From assembly GCF_017591435.1 (NCBI RefSeq), contig NC_059277.1:3790001-3854000 (forward strand): a stretch of 64,000 nucleotides of DNA, in the 5' to 3' direction. The DNA comes from Portunus trituberculatus. Taxonomy: Eukaryota > Arthropoda > Malacostraca > Decapoda > Portunidae. This document shows, in pieces, positions 48,961-62,784 of this stretch (its first letter is position 1; every line of letters starts with the position of its first letter). A program made the position numbers and the translations under genes. The notes under the pieces were generated by a model, which saw nothing but the letters and a program-made list of their open reading frames with translations, had not been told where the DNA came from and searched no databases.

Positions 48961-49059
48961 TTAAAAAGATAGAAGTAAAAAAAAAAAAAAAAGAGAACAT
49001 ACGATAAGTACACAGTGACAAAAGGAATCGAAACAGCAAACGAGCATCTGAAATTAGCA

Positions 49060-50110
49060 AAGCCGTTTTCTACTTCAGTATTTTTCTTTATGCTTCTAGA
49101 GACAAACTTCACCGAAACGTCCCATAACACGAGGCTTAAGTTACAACAGTCTATTATAATAAGCACCAAGAGGCCGCCATGATTCAAAGGATAAGAAAAC
49201 GGTTTATAGGGGCCGTCGTGGTACAGTGGAACCATGTGCGCTTTGGGGTCTGAGGGGTCTCCAAGCTCACGGGTTCGAATCCTGTCCACGGTCCGAGTGT
49301 AGGCTGGGCTACCTCATTCGGGACAACGGTTTCCTAGCGGGTGGGCTTTGAGATAGGAGGTACCTTAAACAGTATCCCTTTTAGCCCATAAAATTCCCGT
49401 GAAAAGCCCACATGGTATAAATAAAAAAAAGGTAAATAATTTCCCTTGCACCTGAAAATAATGGAGTTACATCACCGCCACAATCCACAAAAGGCTATTT
49501 GATATGCAAACCTACCCGGATTCTTAGGATTAACAGCAAATGGTCAGATCAAGTTCACTTTATTTTTCCTCGCAGTTAAAATAAACCGAGTTACATCACC
49601 GGAACGTTACATAACACGAAGCTCCACCCACTTTATGACATAATGTATTAACTAACTACTGAAAGGCTGCGGAGATTGTAAAGCTTATAAAGGGACCATA
49701 TCATCAAACGACTCTTTCCCTCGCCTGGTTAGAATTAGTCAAGTCATATCACCAAAGCGTTACAGAATACATATTTATGAAGCTTTTATTGACCACGGAG
49801 TATTTGAAGTAATTACCAAGAAACCACAGTGAATCTCGGGATAAAAATAAAGAAGGTAAGATTATCATGTATACTTTTTCCTTTCCAGTTAAAAATTGTC
49901 GAGTTTCACAATAAGAAGGTTCAATTAACAGTAGCCAGTCTTATCGCACAAGAGGCAACGTAAAGCTTAGAAATGATAAAGAAAGAGTTAGATTATTATC
50001 ACATATGCCTTTCCCTTCCAGTTGAAAATAGTCGATAATGATAGTGAAATGATAGTGGCCATGATTAATTAAAGATAAAGTCTACATAATGATGATGATA
50101 GTACAATAAT
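49060..50110. repeat. Degenerate tandem repeat of about 125-160 bp, split by a SINE
   Basis: A landmark like CAGTTAAAATxxxCGAGTTACATCACC followed by GGAACGTTACATAACACGAAGCT recurs at about 49100, 49464, 49588, 49741, 49900 and 50031 with decreasing likeness. Each unit also has ATxACCAAGAGGCC-type and TTTCCCTTCCAGTT-type blocks. Roughly six units are present. Confidence 0.65.
49207..49430 (+). mobile_element. tRNA-derived SINE inside the tandem repeat
   Basis: The head (49212-49293) folds like a tRNA: GCCGTCG pairs with CCACGGT except for one mismatch, the A-box is TGGTACAGTGG, and the B-box GGTTCGAATCC sits in a T-arm with ACGGG/CCTGT stems. The anticodon region is too altered to name an amino acid. 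The body ends in an AT-rich ATAAATAAAAAAAAGG tail. It interrupts the first and second recognisable satellite units. Confidence 0.75.
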
Positions 50111-50499
50111 GCAAAAATCAAGAGTCAAAAGTGAATTCAAGGTAATAACTGGAATAATAGTGAAAAAAAATATATATATGTTGGGTACAAAGTCCAGTAA
50201 ATAGCAAGAAGGAGGAGATATAAAATGAAGTGAATAAATAATGAAATCCAAAGGTGATAGTGAAATACTGGCACAGGTGCAGTTCATACCTGGGAAACGC
50301 TGATTAAAATATAACCTGTATTTTTTTTTCACAGGATTACGAGTCATTACGAATATTACCACTACTACTGCTATTGTTACTGACTGAGAACGACCATTAG
50401 GGAAGGTACAAATAAGTGACGAACAGAAAACACCGAAGGAAAAAGACAAGAAAGGAGGAGGAAAGGGGACGAAACACATAATAAAATCGAAGGAGTACG

Positions 50500-50500
<1 letters not shown>

Positions 50501-50535
<35 letters not shown>

Positions 50536-50925
50536 GCGAGAGACAAATAAAATGTGGACAGGTTTAGAAAGGCGATGCTCTCCTTGCCTCGATAACCATT
50601 TCAATTTAGGGCAGGGAGGACGGCCGCGCCCTGAAGACAATTACTTCAATTTAAACGTGGAGCGAGGAGGAGGAGGAGGAGGAGGAGGAGGAGGAGGAGG
50701 AGGAGGAGGAGGAGGAGGAGGAGGAGGAGAAGGAGAAGGAGAAGGAGGAGGAGAAGGAGGAGGAGGAAAAGCAGTATTGGAAGTAAATGATTCTCTTTTC
50801 CTTATCAATAGATCAATACCAAAATATATGTTGTTAGATGGTGCATATTATTATTATTATCATTATCATTGTTGTTGTTGTTGTTGTTGTTGTCATTATC
50901 ATCATTATCATCATCATCATCATCC
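50501..50925. repeat. (AC)n, (GGA)n and TTG/ATC triplets
   Basis: (AC)n 50501-50533, (GGA)n 50668-50766, then ATT/TTG/ATC triplets 50848-50925. Confidence 0.93.
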
Positions 50926-50999
50926 TTCTCCCCCTTTCCTCCTCCTCCTTCTGCTCCTCGATGACCAGAAGACGAAAGAGACAAGTACACCCACACATC

Positions 51000-52913
<1,914 letters not shown>

Positions 52914-52992
<79 letters not shown>
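52914..52992. repeat. (TG)n array at the LINE 5' truncation
   Basis: About 39 TG units, the same motif and strand as the array beyond the LINE 3' tail. Confidence 0.97.
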
Positions 52993-52994
<2 letters not shown>

Positions 52995-53335
52995 TTATAA
53001 GGTCACTGCAACTGTATGTGTTTCATTACTGTCACACCTACGACCATTAGTGTATGCGTGTTATACGACCACTTCACTAGTAATCTTTGTATATTTTGGA
53101 TTTTACGATTATTCACCAAACTAGCTAATTATATGACGACCTAGCTGACCACCTTACGTTATATTTTACAACTAAACTGACGACTTCATTCCTTGCTATA
53201 TGACGTAATAATACTGAAGACATCATTCTCTCCAACAGCACCAGACTCACGACATCATTCTGCTAAACTGACTATTCTACTTTTTCTTTCATGTAACCAG
53301 ACACTTCAATAAAACACTTAACTTTTTCTTATTAA

Positions 53336-53541
53336 CCCCTTCAATACTGGGACACATTTTCACCTTGAGATTTGTCCACGATTAGACCATTTTATTGACA
53401 TTAGTAATGGTCTATGGAGGTCAGAAGATTAATGGCTACAGTCATCTCTATTCTAATCCCCCACATGAATTTCTGAAGCTGTATAAAATCACTAAATAGT
53501 CAGCAGAATTAATATGGAGACGCGTCATGGTACTGAAGGGG
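53336..53541 (+). mobile_element. piggyBac-type MITE, copy 3
   Basis: 206 bp between TTAA sites (53332-53335 and 53542-53545). The ends CCCCTTCAATACTGGGACAC and, reversed, CCCCTTCAGTACCATGACGC are the best preserved of the three copies. Same orientation as copy 1. Confidence 0.87.
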
Positions 53542-53545
53542 TTAA

Positions 53546-54485
53546 TTTCTTTATCTATTTATTTTATTTCATTTTTATTCAATTATTTATTTACTTTTTT
53601 AGGGTGAAGAGCACGAATGTTTCCCGAAGGGAAGCGGAGGGGACAATTCATGCACTGCTGCAGCATTCACGACGACAAGAGTGGCTTTAAAGGCGAGGCA
53701 ACGCTGACACTGGAGCTTCCGTTGCACAAAGAATACATACACGTGCAGAAGTCATGTCAAAAAAGAGTCTAGCGAGTTTCCTGCCTGTAAATCGAATATG
53801 GTCAAATTTACTGTTGAGTTAAGAGTAAAGGGCAAAGGAAAATGGGGAATGCGATAAATGTGGCTACTTCAGTTCACGTAAGCACAATTCTCTGGGTCAG
53901 TAATTAGGATAGAACAAGACGGGGTAGATGGTTGCGTGCGGATATGGGTGGGTGGTTGAGTGGATGATCTTTATTTCTTTATGTCAGTGGATTCACGCTC
54001 GTCCTTCTATAGACACTTCTGTCGGTTTATCTATCTATTCTGACTCGATGCCCTTATCACCTGAGTATCTTTCGCCTCAGTATTAAAATAACTTGCTCTC
54101 GTTTCCTACTGAAGTCGCCACGTCTTGCAACCTCCTTTACCTTCTCATGTTCTTGGAAATAGCTAACTTTTGTGTAGAATATTTTGCAGAATATGCCATA
54201 AACACTTTATATGCCAATGGTCTCCCATTAACCATCACACTTCCACTGCGTTTATCGTCTTTCCCGCAATAAGTCCTCTGATCTTCTTGTAATCCGTCCG
54301 TTGTGTTGCAAGGGGACTGTCAGTACACCAAAGGACTTCCAGATACTATAAGCAGTGGTGGTAAGGCGCGCTTCTCTAATGACTGAAGCTTTTTCAGTGG
54401 CGTTATTAGGCTTGGACGCTTAAGGCTTCAGTCCTGATATTTATGAAAGGTTCGGGATCAAAGAGATATGAAAGGACACACAAAC
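53546..54485. other. Unique sequence
   Basis: A short acceptor-led frame at 53603-53707 is discussed in the findings. The rest shows nothing recognisable. Confidence 0.4.
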
Positions 54486-54502
54486 GCGCGCGCGCGCGCG
54501 CG

Positions 54503-54550
<48 letters not shown>

Positions 54551-54560
54551 AAAAAAAAAT
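54486..54560. repeat. (CG)n(CA)n compound with A-run
   Basis: CGCGCG for about 17 bp, then CA units and an A-run. The alternating purine/pyrimidine stretch is Z-DNA prone. Confidence 0.93.
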
Positions 54561-55209
54561 AAAATATCTATATGTACACCATTCTATCATCACCTCACAT
54601 CTTAAGCCGCTAGGTCTCTTAGGAAGCCAGGACACAAACAGGATATGATAATTAGATCCAGATGATGAGAAGCTACTGGTTCTTCGCTATAGTCAGGTGG
54701 CATAACGGAACCTAACATATGACATTTACCTTAAGACTCTTACTCCTCCTTATACATTTACTCCCACTGAAAAGAAAATGAAGTAAATGAAAAAAATATG
54801 CAGAAAAAAGAAGAGAAATTTACTGAAGTGTAAGTAAACGAAGTAAAACATAAATTAGAAGGAATAAACTGTGACTTCTTACTAAGGTGACCTATTATAC
54901 GTACTGAGGAGGGATGGCAAACAACCTTATATCTGCCCTGTATACCTTGATAACATGTACTATTTTTACTGCCCTTGTCATAATTTTTCTGCCACTTCGT
55001 TTGCGTCAAGTGGAATCTCGTTACAGGTTACATATTCCCTTGCATCAGTTCGCCACATGACACACTACGCCTCGCTACACCACCAAGCACTGCCGGTGAT
55101 TCCTGGGTGAGTTTTTGGAAAATAGCAACTGAGAAAAGCATAAAGAATATTTTGTTCCCGCATACTTTTACACCGTGAATCCCAAACACAACAGCGCTGT
55201 GTCAATGCG

Positions 55210-55210
<1 letters not shown>

Positions 55211-55264
<54 letters not shown>

Positions 55265-55436
55265 GCACACACGACCTTAAAAGTGGTGAGGGCAAGGATT
55301 ACATATACATACATTTCAAGAAAATAGGTAGTCTGATAAGATTTAGACGAAGCATAACAAACCTGACTCAATTTTGTAAAAAGAGAAATGGGTAAATTGG
55401 TAAAAATTCTCCGTCTCTCTCACCCACACCTACCCA

Positions 55437-55504
<68 letters not shown>
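55211..55504. repeat. (CT)n(AC)n 55211-55265 and (AC)n 55440-55504
   Basis: A compound array and a second AC array. Confidence 0.95.
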
Positions 55505-55507
<3 letters not shown>

Positions 55508-57640
55508 TGGCATCACATCTAAAGCGACTCACGGTAACCAAATGGATCCTTCTCATTTTTCCTTCCCTTTCTTTCCTTTTTCCGAGTCATGTATTCAAGG
55601 AAGGTTCGGCGTTGCGGGACGACTGACTGACAAGTAGAACGAGGACAAGAAACGGAGATATCAATCCCTTTTAGGCGTCTCGTGCGGCTCGGCGGCTTGG
55701 CTTTTCTGGACTAATGGATGCTTTTTCCGGGGCAGGGGAAGGACGAGGCACTGATGTGGGTCTAAGGGTCTTTGGGGAGAGCAAAGTACCTATCTGATAC
55801 GTGAATAGCCAGAAGCAGCCGTACTGTCCGTCTGTTTTTGCCTTGATGACTTGCTACAAGGTACAATCGACTCTGTTATTTTTTTCCTTTTTATGTGGTT
55901 ATCTACCTTTTATGTACAGTCATGGCCATCAAAATCTACTTGCAGCGGCAGTCAGTTTGTTTTTGCCTCACATAAAATAGCTATAATTCTAGTAATATCA
56001 TAAATCTCCATCGTGATTTGAGCCTTGTCTAACACTACAGTCCTCTCATCTACTGGCTCTCTCCTTATGTAATCCATTGATACGTAGTTCCCAGCAGCTC
56101 GCAGGCTTTAAAATTAAGGGGAAACGTTGAGAACATTGACGAGTGTGAAATGCACGAAAAGAAAAAGAAAACAAAATAGATAAAATAAACTGTCCACTCG
56201 AAGAAATAAAAAAAAGAGAGCTAACGTTTCTTTCATCCACTTGTACTTTATTTCATACGATAAAAAAAGCATCGCACACTCCAGAAAACGATAAGGAATA
56301 TAAGATGTTCCGGAACGCTTCACCTAATTACTCTACTCCAGCGCACAAAAAGTTATCATCCACGCAGAGAAACAGTAAGGAGCTTAAAGAGTCAGGGAAT
56401 GAATGGATAAGACGCCTGGAAATGAAGGAGGCCGCTGGGGTTAGAGTGAAATGTAGAGGCGGGGGATGAGCTGTTACGGAACGAGGTAAGGTAATTTGGG
56501 AAGCGTCTGGGAAGAGTCTAGCAGTGTAGTAAAAAGATAAGGGGCAGGGGGAAGGTTGTAAAATATTAGCTTAAGTAGTAATGGAGTTAGTAAAATGATA
56601 ATGGCTAGAGGGTAAGGCGCAGTTTACTAGTGAGAGGAGTGATCAAGTTACAAAAGAGTAGAGGGATGGCAGGAAGTGTTTTTTGAAATATTAATGGAGG
56701 GAGCTGATGAAATTACGAAAGGCTAAAGGCAGAGAGAAAATTTGAAATATGAATGGAAGAAATGAGAAATAAAGGAAAGAATAAATGATAAATGAGAATG
56801 AAAGAAGTGGTGAAATTACAAAAGAACGGGGATAATAGACACTGTTTAAAATGTGAGTAGTGGCGGGATTGGTGAGGTAAAATAAAAGAGCAAAGCTTTA
56901 AACAGAGAGGTTTGAAATATGAGTAGAAGGAAACAGTAAAGGATAAAATGGGGAGATTTGAAATATTAAAAACAAAATACAGAGCTAGGAAGGAGAAAAC
57001 CGTCAAAGGAATAGAATAAGAGACTCGAGTGAACATTGACTGGAAGAGGAGGAGGAAGAGGAAGAGGAAGAGGTGAGGGGAAGGCACGAGATGGAATGAA
57101 AAAGGGGTGATATCTGTGTGTGAAAAGGGGTGAGCTTCTCGTCTATAAGGTGAAGAAAGAGCGGCGGTCAAGCTATTCCGGCCAAAGAGGCGCAGAGTGG
57201 CTGGTCCAGTCCTCCCACCGGGGGCCACACAAAGACGGAGGGTGCCTGCTGTGCCTCGGCGTACCCCGTGCCACTGCTCACTCACGGAGGCACTCTTGAC
57301 GCACTGCCGCTGTGATGATGTGTGGTGGTGGTGGTGATGATAAGATGATAGAAAAAAAAGTGGTTTGTTCAAGTAGTAAGAAAAGACCAGTAACCAATCA
57401 AGACGGCACAATAAGATCAATAGACGCCAGGAGGATGAACAGCATGGTACATTATGGTGCATCCTTTGGCTAGAGTAGCTGATGATAGAGTATATGGATG
57501 AAACTACAACACCAGAAAGTAAATAGACACAGGGAAGATAAGAAGTGTGATATTCTACAAAGCTCCTCGTGTGTAGTAGCCAACAGAAGAGTATAAAGCA
57601 ACAACTACAAAAACAAAGCGGTAGGTTAATGAAGCTCTCT
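55505..57640. other. Unique, partly purine-rich sequence
   Basis: 56400-57110 is A/G-biased on the plus strand with recurring TGAAATATxAATGGA or GAGTAGAAGG-like blocks, probably an old degenerate repeat. The 249-codon minus-strand frame at 56713-57462 is an effect of this bias in its C-terminal half. Confidence 0.45.
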
Positions 57641-57815
57641 AATCAGACTGCTAGTGCTGAGTCAGGGAGCTTCAAAAGAATATTAGGCAAATTTATAGAT
57701 GAAGATGATATTTGGAAGTATGTACGTAGATATGTTTTCGTACAGGGACTGCTGTGTGGAGGACTGACGTACAGGTTCTTGCCGCTCCCTTATCTTTCTT
57801 ACGTTGTCGTATAAA
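57640..57815 (+). mobile_element. Fragment of an abundant decapod repeat (LINE end type)
   Basis: TTAGGCAAATTTATAGATGA, a GATGATATTTGGAAGTATG block, TACAGGGACTGCTGTG and CTTATCTTTCTTACGTTG follow the order of a repeat I recall as very common in decapods. In frame it gives SFKRILGKFIDEDDIWKY, similar to the FKxxLDxF end of CR1-like reverse transcriptases. Only this short piece is present. Confidence 0.5.
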
Positions 57816-58191
57816 GCAAACAAGCACGGAATGATTAGTAGTGTGATATATTATACAGTTCGTCGTCTACAATAGCTAATAATAGTGCATAAAACAACAG
57901 CACAAGGCAAACAGGCGCAGGAGAACCGAGCAGCCCTCAATAACTAGCAGTGAGTTTTGCTTCCCAATGAGTTCCCAGCTAAGTTTTGCAAATTAAGAGA
58001 GCATGTGGGGAAAATTACGATGAGCAGCCCCCCCTCCCCCTCCCCACACACTACCACCGCTCCACCACCCAAGCCTGAAGAAGAAAAGGGCTCCAAGTGC
58101 TCATAATTATTTCCGGCGAAGTTGGTTGCCTCTGAAAGCACAAGTCGCCAAATTATTCTTGTTTACAACTTCGCCGCCTTGCCTTCCTTGC

Positions 58192-58196
<5 letters not shown>
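57816..58196. other. Unique sequence, nothing recognised
   Basis: Includes a CCCCTCCCC-rich spot at 58030; no exon recognised. Confidence 0.45.

Positions 58197-58279
<83 letters not shown>
58197..58279. repeat. (CA)n array
   Basis: About 41 CA units. Confidence 0.97.
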
Positions 58280-58280
<1 letters not shown>

Positions 58281-58590
58281 TCTTCACGTCGTATTATGTG
58301 TAATTACCGTTCACTCGCGGGACCTTGTCAAAGTTTGGGTGGTGTTTTACGGTCCGTGAACTACCATGAACGTGACTTTGTGCCGAAGAGGGGAGCGAAG
58401 ACCCCTCCCTCCCCTTCCCACTTAGCAATCCAGCAGGGGAGTGGAGGGTCATCAGGCAGTCATCTTTACAGCCATGAGGATGAGCCACTAGAGCCATCAC
58501 CTGGGTCATTGACAGCCATCAGGAGCCGTTGTAACTACTGAGGGAAGGTCATTGTAACTAACACGAACATCTTTGTAGTCTGCGATTTGG

Positions 58591-58809
58591 GCCCGTGTTC
58601 TGAGACGCTTTGGTCTTTCACCATCACTGCTTTCCAAAGGCTCCAGTTGAAGATACTCGTGTTTTTAAGGGTATTTCTATGGTTCTGGTGATGGATTGGC
58701 AACATTTATAGTTTATTAAAAAGGACAAACTGTCTTGAAAACCTGGTTAGTTGTCTCTGTGGCCTTGGAAAATTGTCGCAGTGGGGAGAAGGCGTTTCTG
58801 AATACGGGC
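58591..58809. mobile_element. MITE-like element, GCCCGTATTC family, best copy
   Basis: The left end GCCCGTGTTCTGAGACGCTT and the reversed right end GCCCGTATTCAGAAACGCCT give imperfect inverted repeats of about 20 bp around a 219-bp non-coding element. No convincing target duplication is visible, so the superfamily is not assigned. Confidence 0.7.
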
Positions 58810-59761
58810 GTTAGAACAAAGGAGTGATTATGTTCCTTCGATGCAGAAATGTTTGTGAGGCCCTTGAGAATGCCAGTGCAGGATTATTAGGGCGAAAAGA
58901 AAGGGTAAGCGTACGTAAAGCTGCTAAACAAAGGGAACACAAAAGAAGACCAACCATTAGTGTTTGTGGTGGGTCATTCAGTGTGGTTATTTTTGAGCGC
59001 TCTAATTAGTGAATATTTGAGGTTATGTTGATGAAGCATTAGTGAAGGCGAACACAAAAGAAGATCAAGCATCAACATTTCCAGTGGCTCTTCCAGTGTT
59101 GTTATTTTGAGCATTTCAATTAATTTATATGTGAAGCTCTGCTGGAAAAGAATTAGTGTGAAAAATTTCCTCCTCACGCTCGCACTATTCCTGTGAAAAT
59201 AACTTTTTTTTTAGTGTTTTTTTTATTCGCAAATAGTGCTTACCTGTCCAAACCTTTTATTGGATCTATTAAAGCCTTGCAAATAAAAAAAAAAATCATA
59301 GGTGAAAATGTTGCTTTGTTATCACTGAAAAAATTGAGGGTTTGTTGAGAAAAGATTTACTTGATAGTGAATATTTTTATCTATTTATCTATCTTTTCAT
59401 ATAACATTTTTTTTTTTTTTTTTTTTTTTTTAGGTTATAACACTGGTTCTCATTTTTTTCTTTTCGGTTCGTTACCCAATGCAACACAGCACGTACGAGT
59501 ACAGCCTGTTAGTCACATTCACTCTGTCACATTGTTTTGTCAGTGTCCCGGATTCCTCAACTTTTTTGCCCAGTGCCTCTCCAATGGCGCGAGTTGACAT
59601 GTTATCCCCAATGAGTTATTTACCCTTACAATGGGAGCCACTCACACTAACCGATCAGGGGCACACCTCTTTCCACTCTTTCTTTGCCTTTTTGGGGAGC
59701 GGCAAAGTGAAGGTACATTTCTTTTCTCTCTGTTTTCTTTCTTCCTGGGCTGGTCTCCTTG

Positions 59762-59763
<2 letters not shown>
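58810..59763. other. Unique sequence with a local duplication
   Basis: 58930-59000 (AACACAAAAGAAGACCAACCAT ... TTATTTTTGAGCGCTCTAATTA) is echoed at 59050-59125 (AACACAAAAGAAGATCAAGCAT ... TTATTTTGAGCATTTCAATTA), a tandem duplication of about 120 bp. No gene recognised. Confidence 0.5.

Positions 59764-59821
<58 letters not shown>
59764..59821. repeat. (CA)n array
   Basis: About 29 CA units. Confidence 0.95.
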
Positions 59822-60767
59822 TACCGGAAACTTGACATGTCCCTTCCCGTGTCCTAAGGTCATCCACACCACCACCACCACCACCAGTAGCTGCAACACA
59901 CGCCAAGACGCCGGCGTTCAGTTACGACCAAAATTGCGTCTACGAGTAACAAGTAAAGTAAATTTTCTTTTGTTCTCAGGAGACGCGATGTGGCAGTAGT
60001 CTGAATGCTCGGCCGCGACTCTGACTTCGGCTTTGTCTTCACCATCCGCCTGTCAACACTGAGATCCTACGCTGCCTTGGACAATACATGATGCCCTGGT
60101 AAGCACTCTAATAATGCGTGTAAAGTTCTACCTACCCGAGGGAATGATTAGTGAAGGCAAGTCACATCAGGAGTCGAATAGGAAAAGTTCTAACATGTGT
60201 TTTCTTAGTCTCATTATTGCCTCATTTGTTCAACGCCACCCCACTCCACCCACATCCAACCTAACCCGCCTTAGTCACCCCGATCTTCCCTTCCCAGCCC
60301 TGCCCCACCTAGCTCCAGTCACCACCAATCTTCCCCGCCTCACCCCGGCCAGCCTAGACAAACACAAAACTGTAGCCATAGCCGCCTCACCCTTGGGATG
60401 GTTCAAAGAGGAGCGCCGCGCCTCACCCATACATAATTCTCTTGAGGAAATGCCTAATTCACCCTAAATTTCTCCGGGAACATCTCTTATTTCCATTCTT
60501 TTTTTTTACCTGTTAGTTCTCTTACCTTCCCCCTCTCGTAAAAATTCCTTTATGCAAATCCTTCACTTACGCTTAATTCCCTCAGTAAGACCCACGTGGA
60601 AAGCTCTAAACATTTTTCTCTTACGTCAAATTCTCTTCCCTAATCCACTCTGAGTCTGGTAGCAAATATTTACCTTTTTTCAATAAATAATTATACTTCA
60701 TCGGTGACAATGAATAAATGTAATCAGCAATATATTTTCCTGGAGAGATTATAGTTTTGTGTGTAAG

Positions 60768-60769
<2 letters not shown>
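59822..60769. other. Unique, GC-richer sequence with a possible exon
   Basis: A splice-bounded segment at 59980-60073 is treated in the findings. 60235-60470 is C-rich with an open frame of Pro/Thr-rich composition; not assigned. Confidence 0.4.

Positions 60770-60842
<73 letters not shown>
60770..60842. repeat. (TC)n array
   Basis: About 36 TC units. Confidence 0.97.
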
Positions 60843-60848
<6 letters not shown>

Positions 60849-62784
60849 GGTGGACGCCACATCATCTCATGCATGTGTGTTTGCCTCCATACGATGATGT
60901 GAGGTATAGCGTGCAGCTTGTGGCGAGACGACCAACCCCGGTGACTGGCCAGCTGTGGTGGTGGCAGTGGTGGTGGTAATGGACGCAGTGGCGGTAGTGC
61001 AGGGCCAACCTTTTAGCAGCGGCACTATAACCAACTCCATCACACGTCCAATACACCTCTGCCAGCCTCGCATCGTCTCCTTTTCCCTTTACTCACCACC
61101 ACCGCCACAACCACCACCACCTCCTCTGCCTCCCACACTCACTTCCAACACACGACCTTCATTCTCCCTTTTTTCACCTCCCGGTCTCCCTTCACCTTTC
61201 ATCCTCCCAGTACTCGCTCCGGCCGTCCTTTCCCCGCCGCCCGCCACCTTCCAATCTGGCCACAAGTCCGGCGCGCCAGCTGGCCCTCATCCTCCTGTAT
61301 CGGTAAGAATGTCACGCTTGGTCCCAGTCTTTACAATGTGAATTTTATGCGCGGAGGAAAGTGCGGCGAGAGGGTGGAGAGGGAGAGCACCTGAGTTTGT
61401 CTATAGTTCTGGTAGTGCAGGACAGGAAGGGGAAGGGGAAAAAGGGCATATTGCAGAGGGCTAGTCTGTGCTGGAGGATAATACTTATTAAAGAATACTG
61501 TGAGGGGTGAAAGGGGAGGACGTTGTCGCCAATGGAAACACTTTATTTACTTTGATGAACACGGGCGGAAGGGCTGATTGCTTTCTTTCACCGACGAAAA
61601 TGGAATACGATGCAGGAACAATGTGTACGTGTGTGTGTGTGTGTGCGTGGGGACGGCGGGTGTGCGTGTTTGTTCATTGACTAGAGCGAGGAGTCTCCCA
61701 GCACAGAGGAAGGCGGAAGAGGGATGATTAAACGAGGCGGAATTGCTGACTGGGAGAAAATACACAGAGGCGGCACATCCTGGACGAGGCACCGAGCAGA
61801 CAGTGTAGTGAGGGACGCGACACCAATGCCATTCCCCGCCTGGCGACTCTAATAAATCCACATTGCCCGGTCCGTGCTCAGCCTCCCCGCCCCTTCATGG
61901 GAACCGTTCTTGTCTCATCGCATCCTCGGTTATGGCGAATGAGGCATTGAAATGAGGCTCCCCTAGTGATATTTGGCATCTGTCAGGCCCTTACCAAGAC
62001 AGATAAAGCTGAAGTGAGAAGCTCTTCCCTCACCAATACCATCAGCAAATAGACAGAAGGGTAAGGGACAATACTATTTCCTCTTTCTAACACTCAGTGA
62101 CGAACACTTTCTCTACGCCCTCCTACCTCTCCTGCCTCCCAGCCACCCTGCTTCCCCTGCATTCAATATCTCCCACCGTCGCTGCCGCCAACTTGAAGGA
62201 CTGTAGCTCAAGTATGGCTTCGGGTTTTCACGACCTGTTTTGAGACGATGGGGAGCGTGGCTGGTGGTGGTGCTGCTGCTGGGTGATCTTTTGTCGCTAG
62301 TGTGTGTGTGTGGTGGGCGGCGACGGCAGCGGCGGCGGCAGTGGTGGTGGTGGTGGTGGAGCAGGGGCGTCAGAACTTCGCTGGCGGCCAAAGTTTGCGG
62401 CTTTCAACAAGAGTATTGGATTTTGCTCCCACGGCTTTCATTAGTCGCTGTTTTCACTACTTAACGGGTTTTCTTCTTGGTGTGTTCCAGCAGCAGACGC
62501 CGTCACCGCCAGCCACCGCCACAGCTGCCGCTAATCTTACCCTCCTCCACCTCCTCCTTCTCCTCCTCCTCCTCTGCCTCAATTTCTGCTTCCGCCTCCG
62601 CACATCACCAACACTATCAACCCACACCATCATACTTTCCTTGACCTCCTACCCACCACCACCACCACCCTCAGAGACGCACGAAACTCCTCACCACTAT
62701 CACCACAACGAGTCACCATCCCTCTACCCTTCACCACCATCACTATTACACATTCTTTAACCAACCTTTAATCATTCCTTTACA
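60843..62784. other. GC-rich unique region, possible gene 5' end
   Basis: The most GC-rich stretch of the window, with Pro-rich frames (61080-61310), a potential donor CTGTATCG|GTAAGA at 61303, CCA/GGT triplets and a signal-peptide-like frame at 62240-62320 that lacks an ATG. Suggestive of an exon or promoter region, but nothing is firm enough to call. Confidence 0.35.

Noticed and set aside
49212..49293. Functional tRNA gene
   Set aside because: Acceptor mismatch, no normal anticodon arm, and a long 3' body with an A-rich tail; it is a SINE head.
54486..54503. (CG)n as a CpG island
   Set aside because: It is a 17-bp dinucleotide run at the edge of a CA array, not an island.
56713..57462. 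249-codon minus-strand frame, the longest with partly mixed composition
   Set aside because: The second half is Phe/Ser/Leu-rich from purine-biased plus-strand DNA. No motif, no homologue recognised and no splice context.
60955..61341. Pro-rich 128-codon frame as a gene
   Set aside because: Composition-driven (CCA/CCT-rich) with no domain recognised; kept only as part of a possible exon-bearing region.
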